Of a stretch of 39,162 nt of DNA, positions 16,417 to 23,010 are shown in pieces (the first letter of the stretch is position 1; each line of letters opens with the position of its first letter). The stretch is from NCBI GenBank assembly GCA_041748075.1, contig JBGTDX010000107.1, forward strand, positions 1 to 39,162, given 5' to 3'. The DNA comes from JBGSYJ01 sp041748075. Its GTDB lineage: Bacteria; Acidobacteriota; Thermoanaerobaculia; Gp7-AA8. The notes beneath the pieces were generated by a model that saw nothing but the letters and a program-made list of their open reading frames with translations, searched no databases and was not told the origin of the DNA. A program made the position numbers and the translations under genes.

Positions 16417-16617
16417 CTCTCCCTCTCCCCGCGAAGTCGGGGAGAGGGTGGCGCGCGGCATCCGCGCATACTCTGAGGACTTGCGAGATCGTCGCGCGCC
16501 GGGAGAGGGGCGTCGGGGGCTTGCAGCTTCTGAAGCCGATCGCCAACACATCAGTCGCTTGCACGGCCCCTCACCCCTTGCCCCTCTCCCCGTTCACACG
16601 GGGAGAGGGAATGCGGC
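16417..16617. repeat. 201-bp dispersed palindromic element, copy 1
   Basis: This element has a hairpin at each end: 16422-16447 (arms around CCTCTCCCCG and CGGGGAGAGG) and about 16581-16610. Between them is a conserved middle segment containing TTGCGAGATCG and GCGCGCCGGGAGAGGGGCG. A second copy of the same length and orientation is at 32522-32722. The central part (about 16521-16560) has diverged. No open frame of recognisable protein lies inside, so it looks like a non-autonomous MITE or BIME-like element. It fills most of the 525-bp space between the DsbA-type gene and the sigma factor. Confidence 0.85.
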
Positions 16618-16811
16618 TCGTCGTCGTGCTTAAGTTGACGCCATTGGGACAGAGCCCGTGGCTAAGCTGATGGCGCGCCTGCGCGCCGCAACCTCGCACC
16701 CTTCCGAAACGATGCCCGTTCGCCCACAAATCTTCAACAGCCGCGAACGCGGACGCTTCGAGGTGTGTTACTAGTGGCATGAGAAGCAGCTGGACCGGAG
16801 GATGTGCTGCC

Positions 16812-17399
16812 ATGCAGGCACCTCAGAACGAAAACCTTGCCCTGGCGGTACACCAACGAGCGGACGGCGCGTTCGAGCGTCTGGTGAGCGAGTACGAGTC
16901 GCGCCTCTTCAGCTACGCGGAGAGGATTCTGGACAATCGCCTCGACGCGCAGGAAGTCGTCCAGGATGCATTCCTGCGCGCGCACGAGGCGCTGACGAGA
17001 CGATACGCTTCGAACAGGGCCGAGTCGGTCGCGCTCAAGCCGTGGCTGTTTCGGATCGTCCGGAATCTCGCCTTCAACAAACGGCGAGGCAAACGCTCGA
17101 GGCTCGACGAGCCGCTCAGCACGTTCGACGACGGCAGGCTCGGCCCGCTGGTTCCGTCCCACACGGTCACTGCTCCGATCGAGGAACGGCAGGAGCGCGC
17201 GGCACTCGAACGGGCGATCGCCACCCTTCCACCCGAAGGGCGGGAGCTGATCGTCCTCCGTTTCATGGAGGAGATGTCCTACGCGGAGATCTCGAAAACC
17301 GTCGGACTCGACGAGCCAGCGCTCCGCGGCCGCGTATTCCGCGCTCTGAGGCTTCTCCGCGACGCCCTTTCCCACGACGAGGTGCAACATGCAATGTAG
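16812..17399 (+). CDS. ECF-type RNA polymerase sigma factor
   Basis: The 195-residue protein has only regions 2 and 4, as in extracytoplasmic-function sigma factors. Region 2 spans FERLVSEYESRLFSYAERILDN, AQEVVQDAFLRAHEA and WLFRIVRNLAFNKRR, the -10 recognition and core-binding segment. Region 4 spans LERAIATLPPEGRELIVLRFMEEMSYAEISKTVGLDEPALRGRVFRALRLLRDAL, the helix-turn-helix for the -35. GGAGGA at 16797-16802 with 9-nt spacing fixes the start at 16812; an in-frame ATG at 16779 is a weaker alternative. The gene overlaps by 11 nt (17389-17399) the following anti-sigma/MGMT/Ada fusion, so the two are translationally coupled and should be made in fixed proportion. The promoter it recognises could not be identified by eye. 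Confidence 0.92.
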   Translation: MQAPQNENLALAVHQRADGAFERLVSEYESRLFSYAERILDNRLDAQEVVQDAFLRAHEALTRRYASNRAESVALKPWLFRIVRNLAFNKRRGKRSRLDEPLSTFDDGRLGPLVPSHTVTAPIEERQERAALERAIATLPPEGRELIVLRFMEEMSYAEISKTVGLDEPALRGRVFRALRLLRDALSHDEVQHAM

Positions 17400-18282
17400 A
17401 TCCACACTTGCGCGGCTCGATCCGCTGCGCACCGGTGAGCTCACCGGCGAAGAAGTCCAGGCTGTATCCGATCACCTTTCCACCTGCGAGAGTTGTCACG
17501 ACTCGGTCGAGGACCTCCAGTCCTTCGCCGCGTCTCTCAGAAACCTCGGCACGTCTCCGGTGAGGTCCTGTCTCCCCGCTGTGACAGACGCATTGTGCGA
17601 TTCGTTCGATGCATTCGAGGTTGGCGGCCAGACTGTTCAGGTCGCGTTCTCGTCGCGTGGAATCACGCGAGTCGACCTTCACGAACAAAGTCCCGAGGAA
17701 TTCGCCGCTTCCTACACGAAGCGGTTCGGCCGTGAGCTCCGGCGCAGCAGCATTCCGTCCGGTTACAGGACCGCTATCGAGCGGGCGTTGCGAGGCGAGG
17801 CGACCACGCTTCCTGAGATCGACATCTCACGTCTGTCCGAGTTCGAGCAGCAGGTACTCCGCTCCATCGTGCGCATTCCGCACGGTGAGGCGAGAACCTA
17901 CGAATGGGTCGCGCGGCAGGTCGGACGCCCGAAGGCCGTCCGGGCCATCGGCAACGTGATGGCGTCGAATCCCGTTCCGTTCCTGCTTCCCTGCCACCGG
18001 GTGCTGCCCTCCAGCGGAGGAATCGGGAACTATGGCTATGGTCCGGAGATGAAGCGCTGGCTTCTCGCGGCCGAAGATGTTCCGGTCGAAGAGCTCGAGC
18101 AGTGGGCGCGCACGGGAGTCCGGTACCTCGGGTCGCGGACCACGAAGATCTTCTGCTTCCCGACCTGTCATGCAGCACGCCGGATCCAGGAAGCGAACCG
18201 GATGACTTTTCACAATCCCGAGGAGGCACGCCGCCATGGATATCGTCCATGCAAACGGTGCAGTCCCGCTCTCGCGGCATGA
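17389..18282 (+). CDS. Fusion of anti-sigma zinc finger, O6-alkylguanine-DNA alkyltransferase and Ada-type Cys4 zinc domain
   Basis: Three modules are visible in 297 residues. Residues 1-50 form a zinc-dependent anti-sigma (ZAS/zf-HC2) domain with Cys3 and the H-x3-C-x2-C motif His29, Cys33, Cys36. Residues about 75-230 are an MGMT: an N-terminal ribonuclease-H-like part (FEVGGQTVQVAFSSRG), then FEQQVLRSIVRIPHGEARTY, the arginine-finger helix RAIGNVMASNP, the acceptor PCHRV (Cys202), NYG and the late Glu in LLAAE. Residues about 240-295 match the Ada metal-binding domain (RTTKIFCFPTC, HGYRPCKRC) with Cys256, Cys260, Cys288 and Cys291; Cys256 corresponds to the methyl-accepting Cys38 of E. coli Ada. 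The AraC-type domain of Ada is missing and the order is reversed. The inferred job is to hold the coupled sigma factor and release it after accepting methyl groups from damaged DNA, besides repairing O6-methylguanine. Confidence 0.9.
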   Translation: MQCRSTLARLDPLRTGELTGEEVQAVSDHLSTCESCHDSVEDLQSFAASLRNLGTSPVRSCLPAVTDALCDSFDAFEVGGQTVQVAFSSRGITRVDLHEQSPEEFAASYTKRFGRELRRSSIPSGYRTAIERALRGEATTLPEIDISRLSEFEQQVLRSIVRIPHGEARTYEWVARQVGRPKAVRAIGNVMASNPVPFLLPCHRVLPSSGGIGNYGYGPEMKRWLLAAEDVPVEELEQWARTGVRYLGSRTTKIFCFPTCHAARRIQEANRMTFHNPEEARRHGYRPCKRCSPALAA

Positions 18283-18405
18283 CATCCAGCCTGCTTCACC
18301 CGTGCTGAAGAGCCCGGGCATCGGGCCTGCGCATGCCGTCCGGGCGATCTCCAGGCCTGCAACCGAATTCACGGGAGATTTCTATCTCACTAACTCCCCA
18401 TCCCA

Positions 18406-19224
18406 TCAGCCGGCGATACGCTCGATCGTTTCGAGCTCCGTCGTGGACAACTCGATCTGTAACGCCGCAAGGTCCTCGCGCATGTGGACCGGGTCAGTCG
18501 TTCCCGTGAGAGGAATCATGCCGATCCCGCGGGCAAAGGCGAACGCGATCTGCGCAATGGTCGCGCCACGGCGCCGCGCGATCTCCCGCACTTCAGGACT
18601 TCCTAGCTCCGCCACGTTCGCAGTCAGCAGCGAGAAGCCCTGATAGGAGACGCCGTTGAGCCGGCAGACATCGCGGACATCACGGTCCCAGCCAATCCTC
18701 GCGTAGCAGCGGTTCTGAACGAACGCCGGCGCCACTTCCGCGATGCTGCATAGCAGCTCGAGTTGCTCGGCGGTCACGTTGCTCACTCCGATGCGCGAGA
18801 CGCGGCCTTCCCTCTGCAGCGATTCCATCGATCGCCACACTTCGCGATCGCCATCTGTCAGTCCTCGTCGTGTGCGCGGTCCGTGAAGGAGCAGGCTGTC
18901 TATGGTCGCAACCCCGAGGTGCTCGAGCGAGCTCTGGAACGACTGGCGGACCTGGGTCGCAGAGTCGGCGGCCGGATCGTACGGCAATCGGTCGTCCTGA
19001 CCTTCGACGAATGTGAATTTCGTCTGTATGAAGAGCTCGTCCCGGGAGAGCTTCGTTGCTGCGAGCCATCGTTCGAGCGCGTGGCCGACTCCCGCCTCGT
19101 GATAGTGCTTTCTCTGATTCGCGGTATCGATGGCGCGAAATCCGGCTGAGAGCGCCTCGTCGACGAGCGACGCGGTTCGCTCTTCCTTCCACGCCGTGCC
19201 GTAGATGAAGTCGGGTACATTCAT
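18406..19224 (-). CDS. Aldo/keto reductase
   Basis: The 272-residue cytoplasmic enzyme is an NAD(P)H-dependent aldo/keto reductase with a TIM barrel. The catalytic tetrad is represented by Asp in FRAIDTAN, Tyr in RKHYHE, Lys in IQTKFT and His in LLLHGP. RIGVSNV and the cofactor-binding end MIPLTGTTDPVHMREDL are also present. The start at 19224 follows a GGAG-containing stretch and gives the usual short N-terminus (MNVPDFIYGTAW). A longer frame to 19386 would overlap the promoter of the divergent sulfatase-like gene. The substrate is unknown. Confidence 0.9.
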   Translation of the reverse strand: MNVPDFIYGTAWKEERTASLVDEALSAGFRAIDTANQRKHYHEAGVGHALERWLAATKLSRDELFIQTKFTFVEGQDDRLPYDPAADSATQVRQSFQSSLEHLGVATIDSLLLHGPRTRRGLTDGDREVWRSMESLQREGRVSRIGVSNVTAEQLELLCSIAEVAPAFVQNRCYARIGWDRDVRDVCRLNGVSYQGFSLLTANVAELGSPEVREIARRRGATIAQIAFAFARGIGMIPLTGTTDPVHMREDLAALQIELSTTELETIERIAG

Positions 19225-19381
19225 TGAATCTCCGAAATAGTCGAGTCGCGAAGACGCTGTTCGAGGCTTATCCATATCAGCATCCGTCCAGGGCAGCAAA
19301 CGAAGGACTGCTGAGAACCCTCGAAAGGCGCTGACTTCCGGCTTTCCCAACCGTACTGATCCGTAACTGATGCATCGCTGG

Positions 19382-19387
19382 TACAAT
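19382..19387 (+). promoter_or_regulatory. -10 element TACAAT ahead of sulfatase-like gene
   Basis: TACAAT lies 10 nt before the ATG at 19398 and overlaps a rival ATG at 19386. This is why the later ATG was chosen. The predicted leader is only a few nucleotides long. Confidence 0.35.
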
Positions 19388-19397
19388 GCGCCTGCTC

Positions 19398-20777
19398 ATG
19401 CCTGCTCGCCATTCGAGATCCAGGAGCCCTCACGTCTTCCCCTCGCAGAGAATCTTCCACCTCGCCGCCGTCTCGTGCGTCGTCATCATGGTGGGAGCAC
19501 ACTCTGCCTTTGCGTCCGCAGCCCGTCCGAACGTTCTGGTCATCAGCGTAGATACGCTTCGGGCCGACCGGCTTTCCTCTTACGGCTACGGACGCCCGAC
19601 CACACCGGCGATCGACTCCCTTCTGCGATCCGGTGTTCGATTTGCCAACGCGCGGACCGTAGAGCCGCTGACGGGTCCTGCAATGGCTTCGATGCTCACT
19701 TCCCGCTATCCGCACGACCATGGAATGACGCGAAACGCACTCAAGATCCGGCCCGGGCTCAGCTCTGTGAGCAAGCTCCTGCGCCGGAACGGCTACATCA
19801 CGACGGCCTTCGTGTCGAACTGGACCCTGGCCAGAGACGTCTCCGGACTCCACGAACACTTTCACCTCTACGAGGAAGTGCTCACGAGAAAGCGCTGGCT
19901 CGGGATGTTCAAAGAAGAGGCGGAAGCCGAAGACGTGACCGAGGCGGTCGTCACCTGGCTCGGGAATCAGAAGAGCGGCGAGCAACCCTGGTTCGCCTGG
20001 GCTCACTACACAGATCCTCACGCGCCTTACGTGTTCCGCTCAGAATTCGCAGACCAGCTGGGACTTCCCCGGTCTGCCAGCCGTCATTCTCAGTCCGACC
20101 GTTACGACACTGAGATTGCCGCCACCGACGCAGCGATCGGCATGCTGCTGGAGTTCATCAAGTCGCGTATCGATGACGAAACTCTCATAATCTTCACCGC
20201 TGATCACGGTGAGAATTTCGGAGAACATGGTGCCTGGGGACATGGGCGCCATCTCTGGGAAGATGCGGTAAGGATTCCGTTCGGGATCACGTGGAAGGGA
20301 CGCGTGAAGCCGAGGGTGATCGCCGAGGCGGCGCGCATCATCGATATCGCTCCTACCATTCTCGGTTTGCTCGACATTGAAGCGCCATCTGTTTTCATGG
20401 GACACGACTGGAGTGACGTCCTGACCGCCGGCGCGCCGGCACCGCAACTGATCACGTTCATGCAGGCTCATCGTGGCGCCGTGCTTCCCGGCAGGAACCC
20501 GGACGGAGCACGGGAAAAAGGACTATTCGAGGTCGCCGTCATCGAGGGCAACGTCAAGACGTTCTGGATTCCCCGCTCGGGACGGGTTCTCGCCTTCAAT
20601 CTCGCCACCGATCCGCGCGAAATGCTGGACATCGGTGCCTCAGCAAGCGAAGCCTCCACGGTGCTCGATAGCTGGATGGCGGACGTCAGCCAGAAATTGC
20701 GGCGTCTGGCCGAGCTCCCTGCGGCGCTCGACAGCGAGGCGATCGAAAAGCTCCGCGCGCTGGGATACCTCCAGTAA
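19398..20777 (+). CDS. Sulfatase-like alkaline-phosphatase-superfamily hydrolase, exported
   Basis: The 459-residue protein has an N-terminal signal or anchor (up to AFASA, about residue 41) and a sulfatase fold. The N-terminal metal site is NVLVISVDTLRADRL. The nucleophile region is EPLTGPAMASMLTSRYP. The C-terminal metal site is FTADHGENFGEHG followed by WGHGRHLWEDAVRIPF. In true sulfatases the nucleophile is a Cys or Ser that becomes formylglycine in C/S-x-P-x-R. Here the position is Thr92 and the Arg is Met96, so formylglycine maturation is not expected. A Thr nucleophile is used by phosphoethanolamine transferases of the same superfamily, so phosphate-ester or transferase chemistry is possible. 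The C-terminus EKLRALGYLQ is typical of this subgroup. Confidence 0.82.
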   Translation: MPARHSRSRSPHVFPSQRIFHLAAVSCVVIMVGAHSAFASAARPNVLVISVDTLRADRLSSYGYGRPTTPAIDSLLRSGVRFANARTVEPLTGPAMASMLTSRYPHDHGMTRNALKIRPGLSSVSKLLRRNGYITTAFVSNWTLARDVSGLHEHFHLYEEVLTRKRWLGMFKEEAEAEDVTEAVVTWLGNQKSGEQPWFAWAHYTDPHAPYVFRSEFADQLGLPRSASRHSQSDRYDTEIAATDAAIGMLLEFIKSRIDDETLIIFTADHGENFGEHGAWGHGRHLWEDAVRIPFGITWKGRVKPRVIAEAARIIDIAPTILGLLDIEAPSVFMGHDWSDVLTAGAPAPQLITFMQAHRGAVLPGRNPDGAREKGLFEVAVIEGNVKTFWIPRSGRVLAFNLATDPREMLDIGASASEASTVLDSWMADVSQKLRRLAELPAALDSEAIEKLRALGYLQ

Positions 20778-20828
20778 GGCCTCGAGAGTCCACCTGAGTC
20801 GCTGGAGACCTCTGGAAACGCCTTCTGT

Positions 20829-21692
20829 CTACTCCCCTGCGACCTGCGCCTCCTCCTCCCACTCTTCAATGCGCATCCGGTTCTTCGCGCGTCGGCGGCG
20901 TATCGCCCAGAGAGCGAGAAACGTGATGAAGAGCCACAGGGCGAGCGTGCTCGTGATGAAGGGAACCCAGCGATTCCAGACCGTCTGCGTCTGCCAGAAC
21001 GAAGCCTCCGCGGCAGCCAGCGACTCGCCCGTCTCCGCTGCAAAGGCCTCGGCGAATGGCTCGCCTTCGCCAACACTCCGGAGAATCTTCCCGGAAACGT
21101 CGCGTCCGTGCCTGAGGATCAGCTCCCGGACGAACGCACCCGAGATTGCGTAGGCGCGAGCCATCTCTCCCTCGCCGCCCGCGAACAGCTCGTCGAGTCG
21201 CGCCAGAGTCGTCGGCCTGCCGCGCACCATCGCGAACGCGAGACGGCTGCGATCTTCGAGCTGCCATCCACGCGAACCGAACAGAGCGAGCCCTTCATCG
21301 AACCACCGCGGGATGGGTCGCCCGCGCGCGGCACGGGCCGCCAGCACATGCGAGAGCTCATGGCGCAGCAGCTCTTCGAGCCCCCCGTCGGGGTACCGGC
21401 GGGCACGCGATGGAAACATGACAACCAGTCCGGCATTGCCGTTGGCCCAGCCCGAGACCCAGGGAGGTGTCCTCTCGGCGAGCGGCGAGTCCTCCGGAGC
21501 CAGCACGATGAGAATCGGCGCCTGTTGTTCTGTAGCACCGGTCAGTTCCAGCAACGGCTGAAACGACGCAGTGTCGATCGACTCGATCTGAGTCCGGTAG
21601 GCGGCCATCTCAGGCGGTGCCTCGATCTGCAGTGGGATCGCACCAACGCCGGTTGTCATTAAAACCATAGTTGCTGTTGCCAGGAACTTCAC
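20829..21692 (-). CDS. Peptidase-MA-like (gluzincin) membrane protein
   Basis: The 287-residue protein has a signal sequence (MKFLATATMVLMTTGVGA). A peptidase-MA-like zinc domain carries HELSH (His111, Glu112, His115) and the downstream Glu133 in WFDEGLALF. A C-terminal transmembrane helix at about residues 242-264 is followed by a basic tail. The catalytic domain should face the periplasm. A GTG at 21690-21692 is chosen as start because it gives the signal peptide and is preceded by TACAAT exactly 6 nt upstream, implying a leaderless mRNA. An alternative ATG further in would damage the signal. Substrates are unknown. Confidence 0.78.
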   Translation of the reverse strand: MKFLATATMVLMTTGVGAIPLQIEAPPEMAAYRTQIESIDTASFQPLLELTGATEQQAPILIVLAPEDSPLAERTPPWVSGWANGNAGLVVMFPSRARRYPDGGLEELLRHELSHVLAARAARGRPIPRWFDEGLALFGSRGWQLEDRSRLAFAMVRGRPTTLARLDELFAGGEGEMARAYAISGAFVRELILRHGRDVSGKILRSVGEGEPFAEAFAAETGESLAAAEASFWQTQTVWNRWVPFITSTLALWLFITFLALWAIRRRRAKNRMRIEEWEEEAQVAGE

Positions 21693-21698
21693 GCGACG

Positions 21699-21704
21699 AT
21701 TGTA
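21699..21704 (-). promoter_or_regulatory. -10 element TACAAT, leaderless start
   Basis: On the minus strand TACAAT ends 6 nt before the GTG start at 21692. The same spacing recurs upstream of several genes in this window. Confidence 0.45.
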
Positions 21705-21782
21705 GTCGGTGAGCCTGGGGAACCGTGCAGTACGCAGAGTGTGCCTCGGCGGGGCGAAGGGCGGCAACCCATGCGGGCGCGC

Positions 21783-21788
21783 TAAACT
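21783..21788 (+). promoter_or_regulatory. -10 element TAAACT ahead of LuxR-type gene
   Basis: TAAACT ends 8 nt before the TTG at 21797, which fits a leaderless or nearly leaderless transcript. Confidence 0.35.
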
Positions 21789-21796
21789 ATCCCCGC

Positions 21797-22240
21797 TTGA
21801 AACGGATCCTTCTATACGGCACAGCCGGTGGCCTTCTCATCGCACTGCTCGAGTTCATCGAGTACAAACACTTCGTTCGCGCCTATCCCTCCGAGCTCTA
21901 CGGCGGAATGGTCGCCATTGTCTTCACCGCCGTCGGACTCTACCTCGGGCTGCGCTGGAGGCGTTCGAGGGACGTGATCGTAGTCAAAGAGGTTCGGGCG
22001 CCTCAGCCGGACTCCTTCGTACTCGACAACGAGAAGCTCGGAGAGCTCGGGATCACTCCCCGCGAGCGTGAAGTGCTCGTACTTATCGCCGAAGGACTCA
22101 GCAATCGTGAAATCGCCGAGAGGCTGTTCGTTTCGGAAAATACGGTGAAGACCCACTCGTCACGGCTGTTCGACAAGCTCGGGGTCAGCCGGAGAGTACA
22201 GGCTGTGCAGCGGGGTAAAGACCTCGCTTTGATCCCATGA
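21797..22240 (+). CDS. Membrane-anchored LuxR-type helix-turn-helix regulator
   Basis: The 147-residue protein has two predicted transmembrane helices (about residues 4-20, around LLYGTAGGLLIALLEFIEY, and about 36-55, MVAIVFTAVGLYLGL). A short linker leads to a complete LuxR/GerE HTH (LGITPREREVLVLIAEGLSNREIAERLFVSENTVKTHSSRLFDKLGVSRRVQAV). There is no receiver domain. The start is taken as TTG 21797 because it opens the first helix; an in-frame ATG at 21725 would overlap the divergent gene. A DUF4199 membrane protein follows 130 nt downstream. Such pairs recur in other bacteria, suggesting that the DUF4199 protein and the anchored regulator sense something at the membrane together. Confidence 0.8.
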   Translation: MKRILLYGTAGGLLIALLEFIEYKHFVRAYPSELYGGMVAIVFTAVGLYLGLRWRRSRDVIVVKEVRAPQPDSFVLDNEKLGELGITPREREVLVLIAEGLSNREIAERLFVSENTVKTHSSRLFDKLGVSRRVQAVQRGKDLALIP

Positions 22241-22370
22241 GCCTCTCTGAAAGCGCCGATTCGAAGTCAACGAAAGTGTGATTTTCTTTTGCCGCGCCAC
22301 AAATCACCCGAAAGTATGGCGACTCTGCAAGGGCTCGCGGTCTACCTTGGGGTGAAAGGGAGGAAATGAA

Positions 22371-22922
22371 ATGAACAAGATCATCCTGACATCCGGCCTG
22401 ATCGCGGGCACGATCCTCGCCATCATGATTGTCGCCATGGTCCCCGCCTTCAGAAGCGGGTCCGTCGACTTCGAACGGGGCGAGCTGATTGGCTATACGA
22501 CCATGGTGGTGGCGTTTCTGGCCGTCTTCTTCGGAGTGCGCGCCTACCGCGATCGAAACGGCGGGGGCACGATCACCTTCAAACGGGCATTCAAGGTCGG
22601 AATCCTCATCACTCTGATCGCCTGCGCGATTCATGTCGTCACCTGGCAGATCGTCTACTTCAATTTCATCCCCGACTTCGGAGAGCTGTACGCCCAGCAC
22701 ATGATCGAGAAGATGCGGGCGCAGGGCGCCACCGTCGCCGCCATCGAAGCCGAGATGGTGAAGATGAAGCAATTCGCTGAGCTGTACGAGAATCCTTTGT
22801 TCAATGCCGGGATCACCTTTCTGGAGGTGTTTCCCGTGGGACTGATCGTGACGCTGATCTCCGCTGCGAGCCTCCGCAGAACCCCAACGGATTCTTCCGC
22901 GACGGCAACGGAAGCGGCTTGA
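22371..22922 (+). CDS. DUF4199 family membrane protein
   Basis: The 183-residue protein has four predicted membrane helices with the DUF4199 layout: an N-terminal helix ILTSGLIAGTILAIMIVAMV, GYTTMVVAFLAVFFGVRAYRDRNGGGTITFKRAFKVGILITLIA, then a loop with FNFIPDFGELYAQHMIEKMRAQGA and a last helix FLEVFPVGLIVTLISA. A strong GGAGG lies upstream of the ATG. Function is unknown. It probably works with the preceding membrane-anchored LuxR-type regulator. Confidence 0.88.
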   Translation: MNKIILTSGLIAGTILAIMIVAMVPAFRSGSVDFERGELIGYTTMVVAFLAVFFGVRAYRDRNGGGTITFKRAFKVGILITLIACAIHVVTWQIVYFNFIPDFGELYAQHMIEKMRAQGATVAAIEAEMVKMKQFAELYENPLFNAGITFLEVFPVGLIVTLISAASLRRTPTDSSATATEAA

Positions 22923-23010
22923 GCCTCGGCTGACCCGGGATCGTCGAGAGGGACCTCGCAGGTCGAAATGCGGTGAGGAAATCGCATGCGTGCGCTACCA
23001 TTCGAGACTA

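Noticed and set aside
16617..16811. Self-recognised ECF promoter upstream of the sigma gene (for example GAAACG at 16706-16711)
   Set aside because: No -10 partner at a standard ECF spacing is convincing, and a TTGACG at 16635-16640 also lacks a clear -10. Left unassigned.
19221..20021. 266-codon minus-strand frame opposite the sulfatase-like gene
   Set aside because: It is antisense to the conserved metal-site and nucleophile regions and has no start signal or family.
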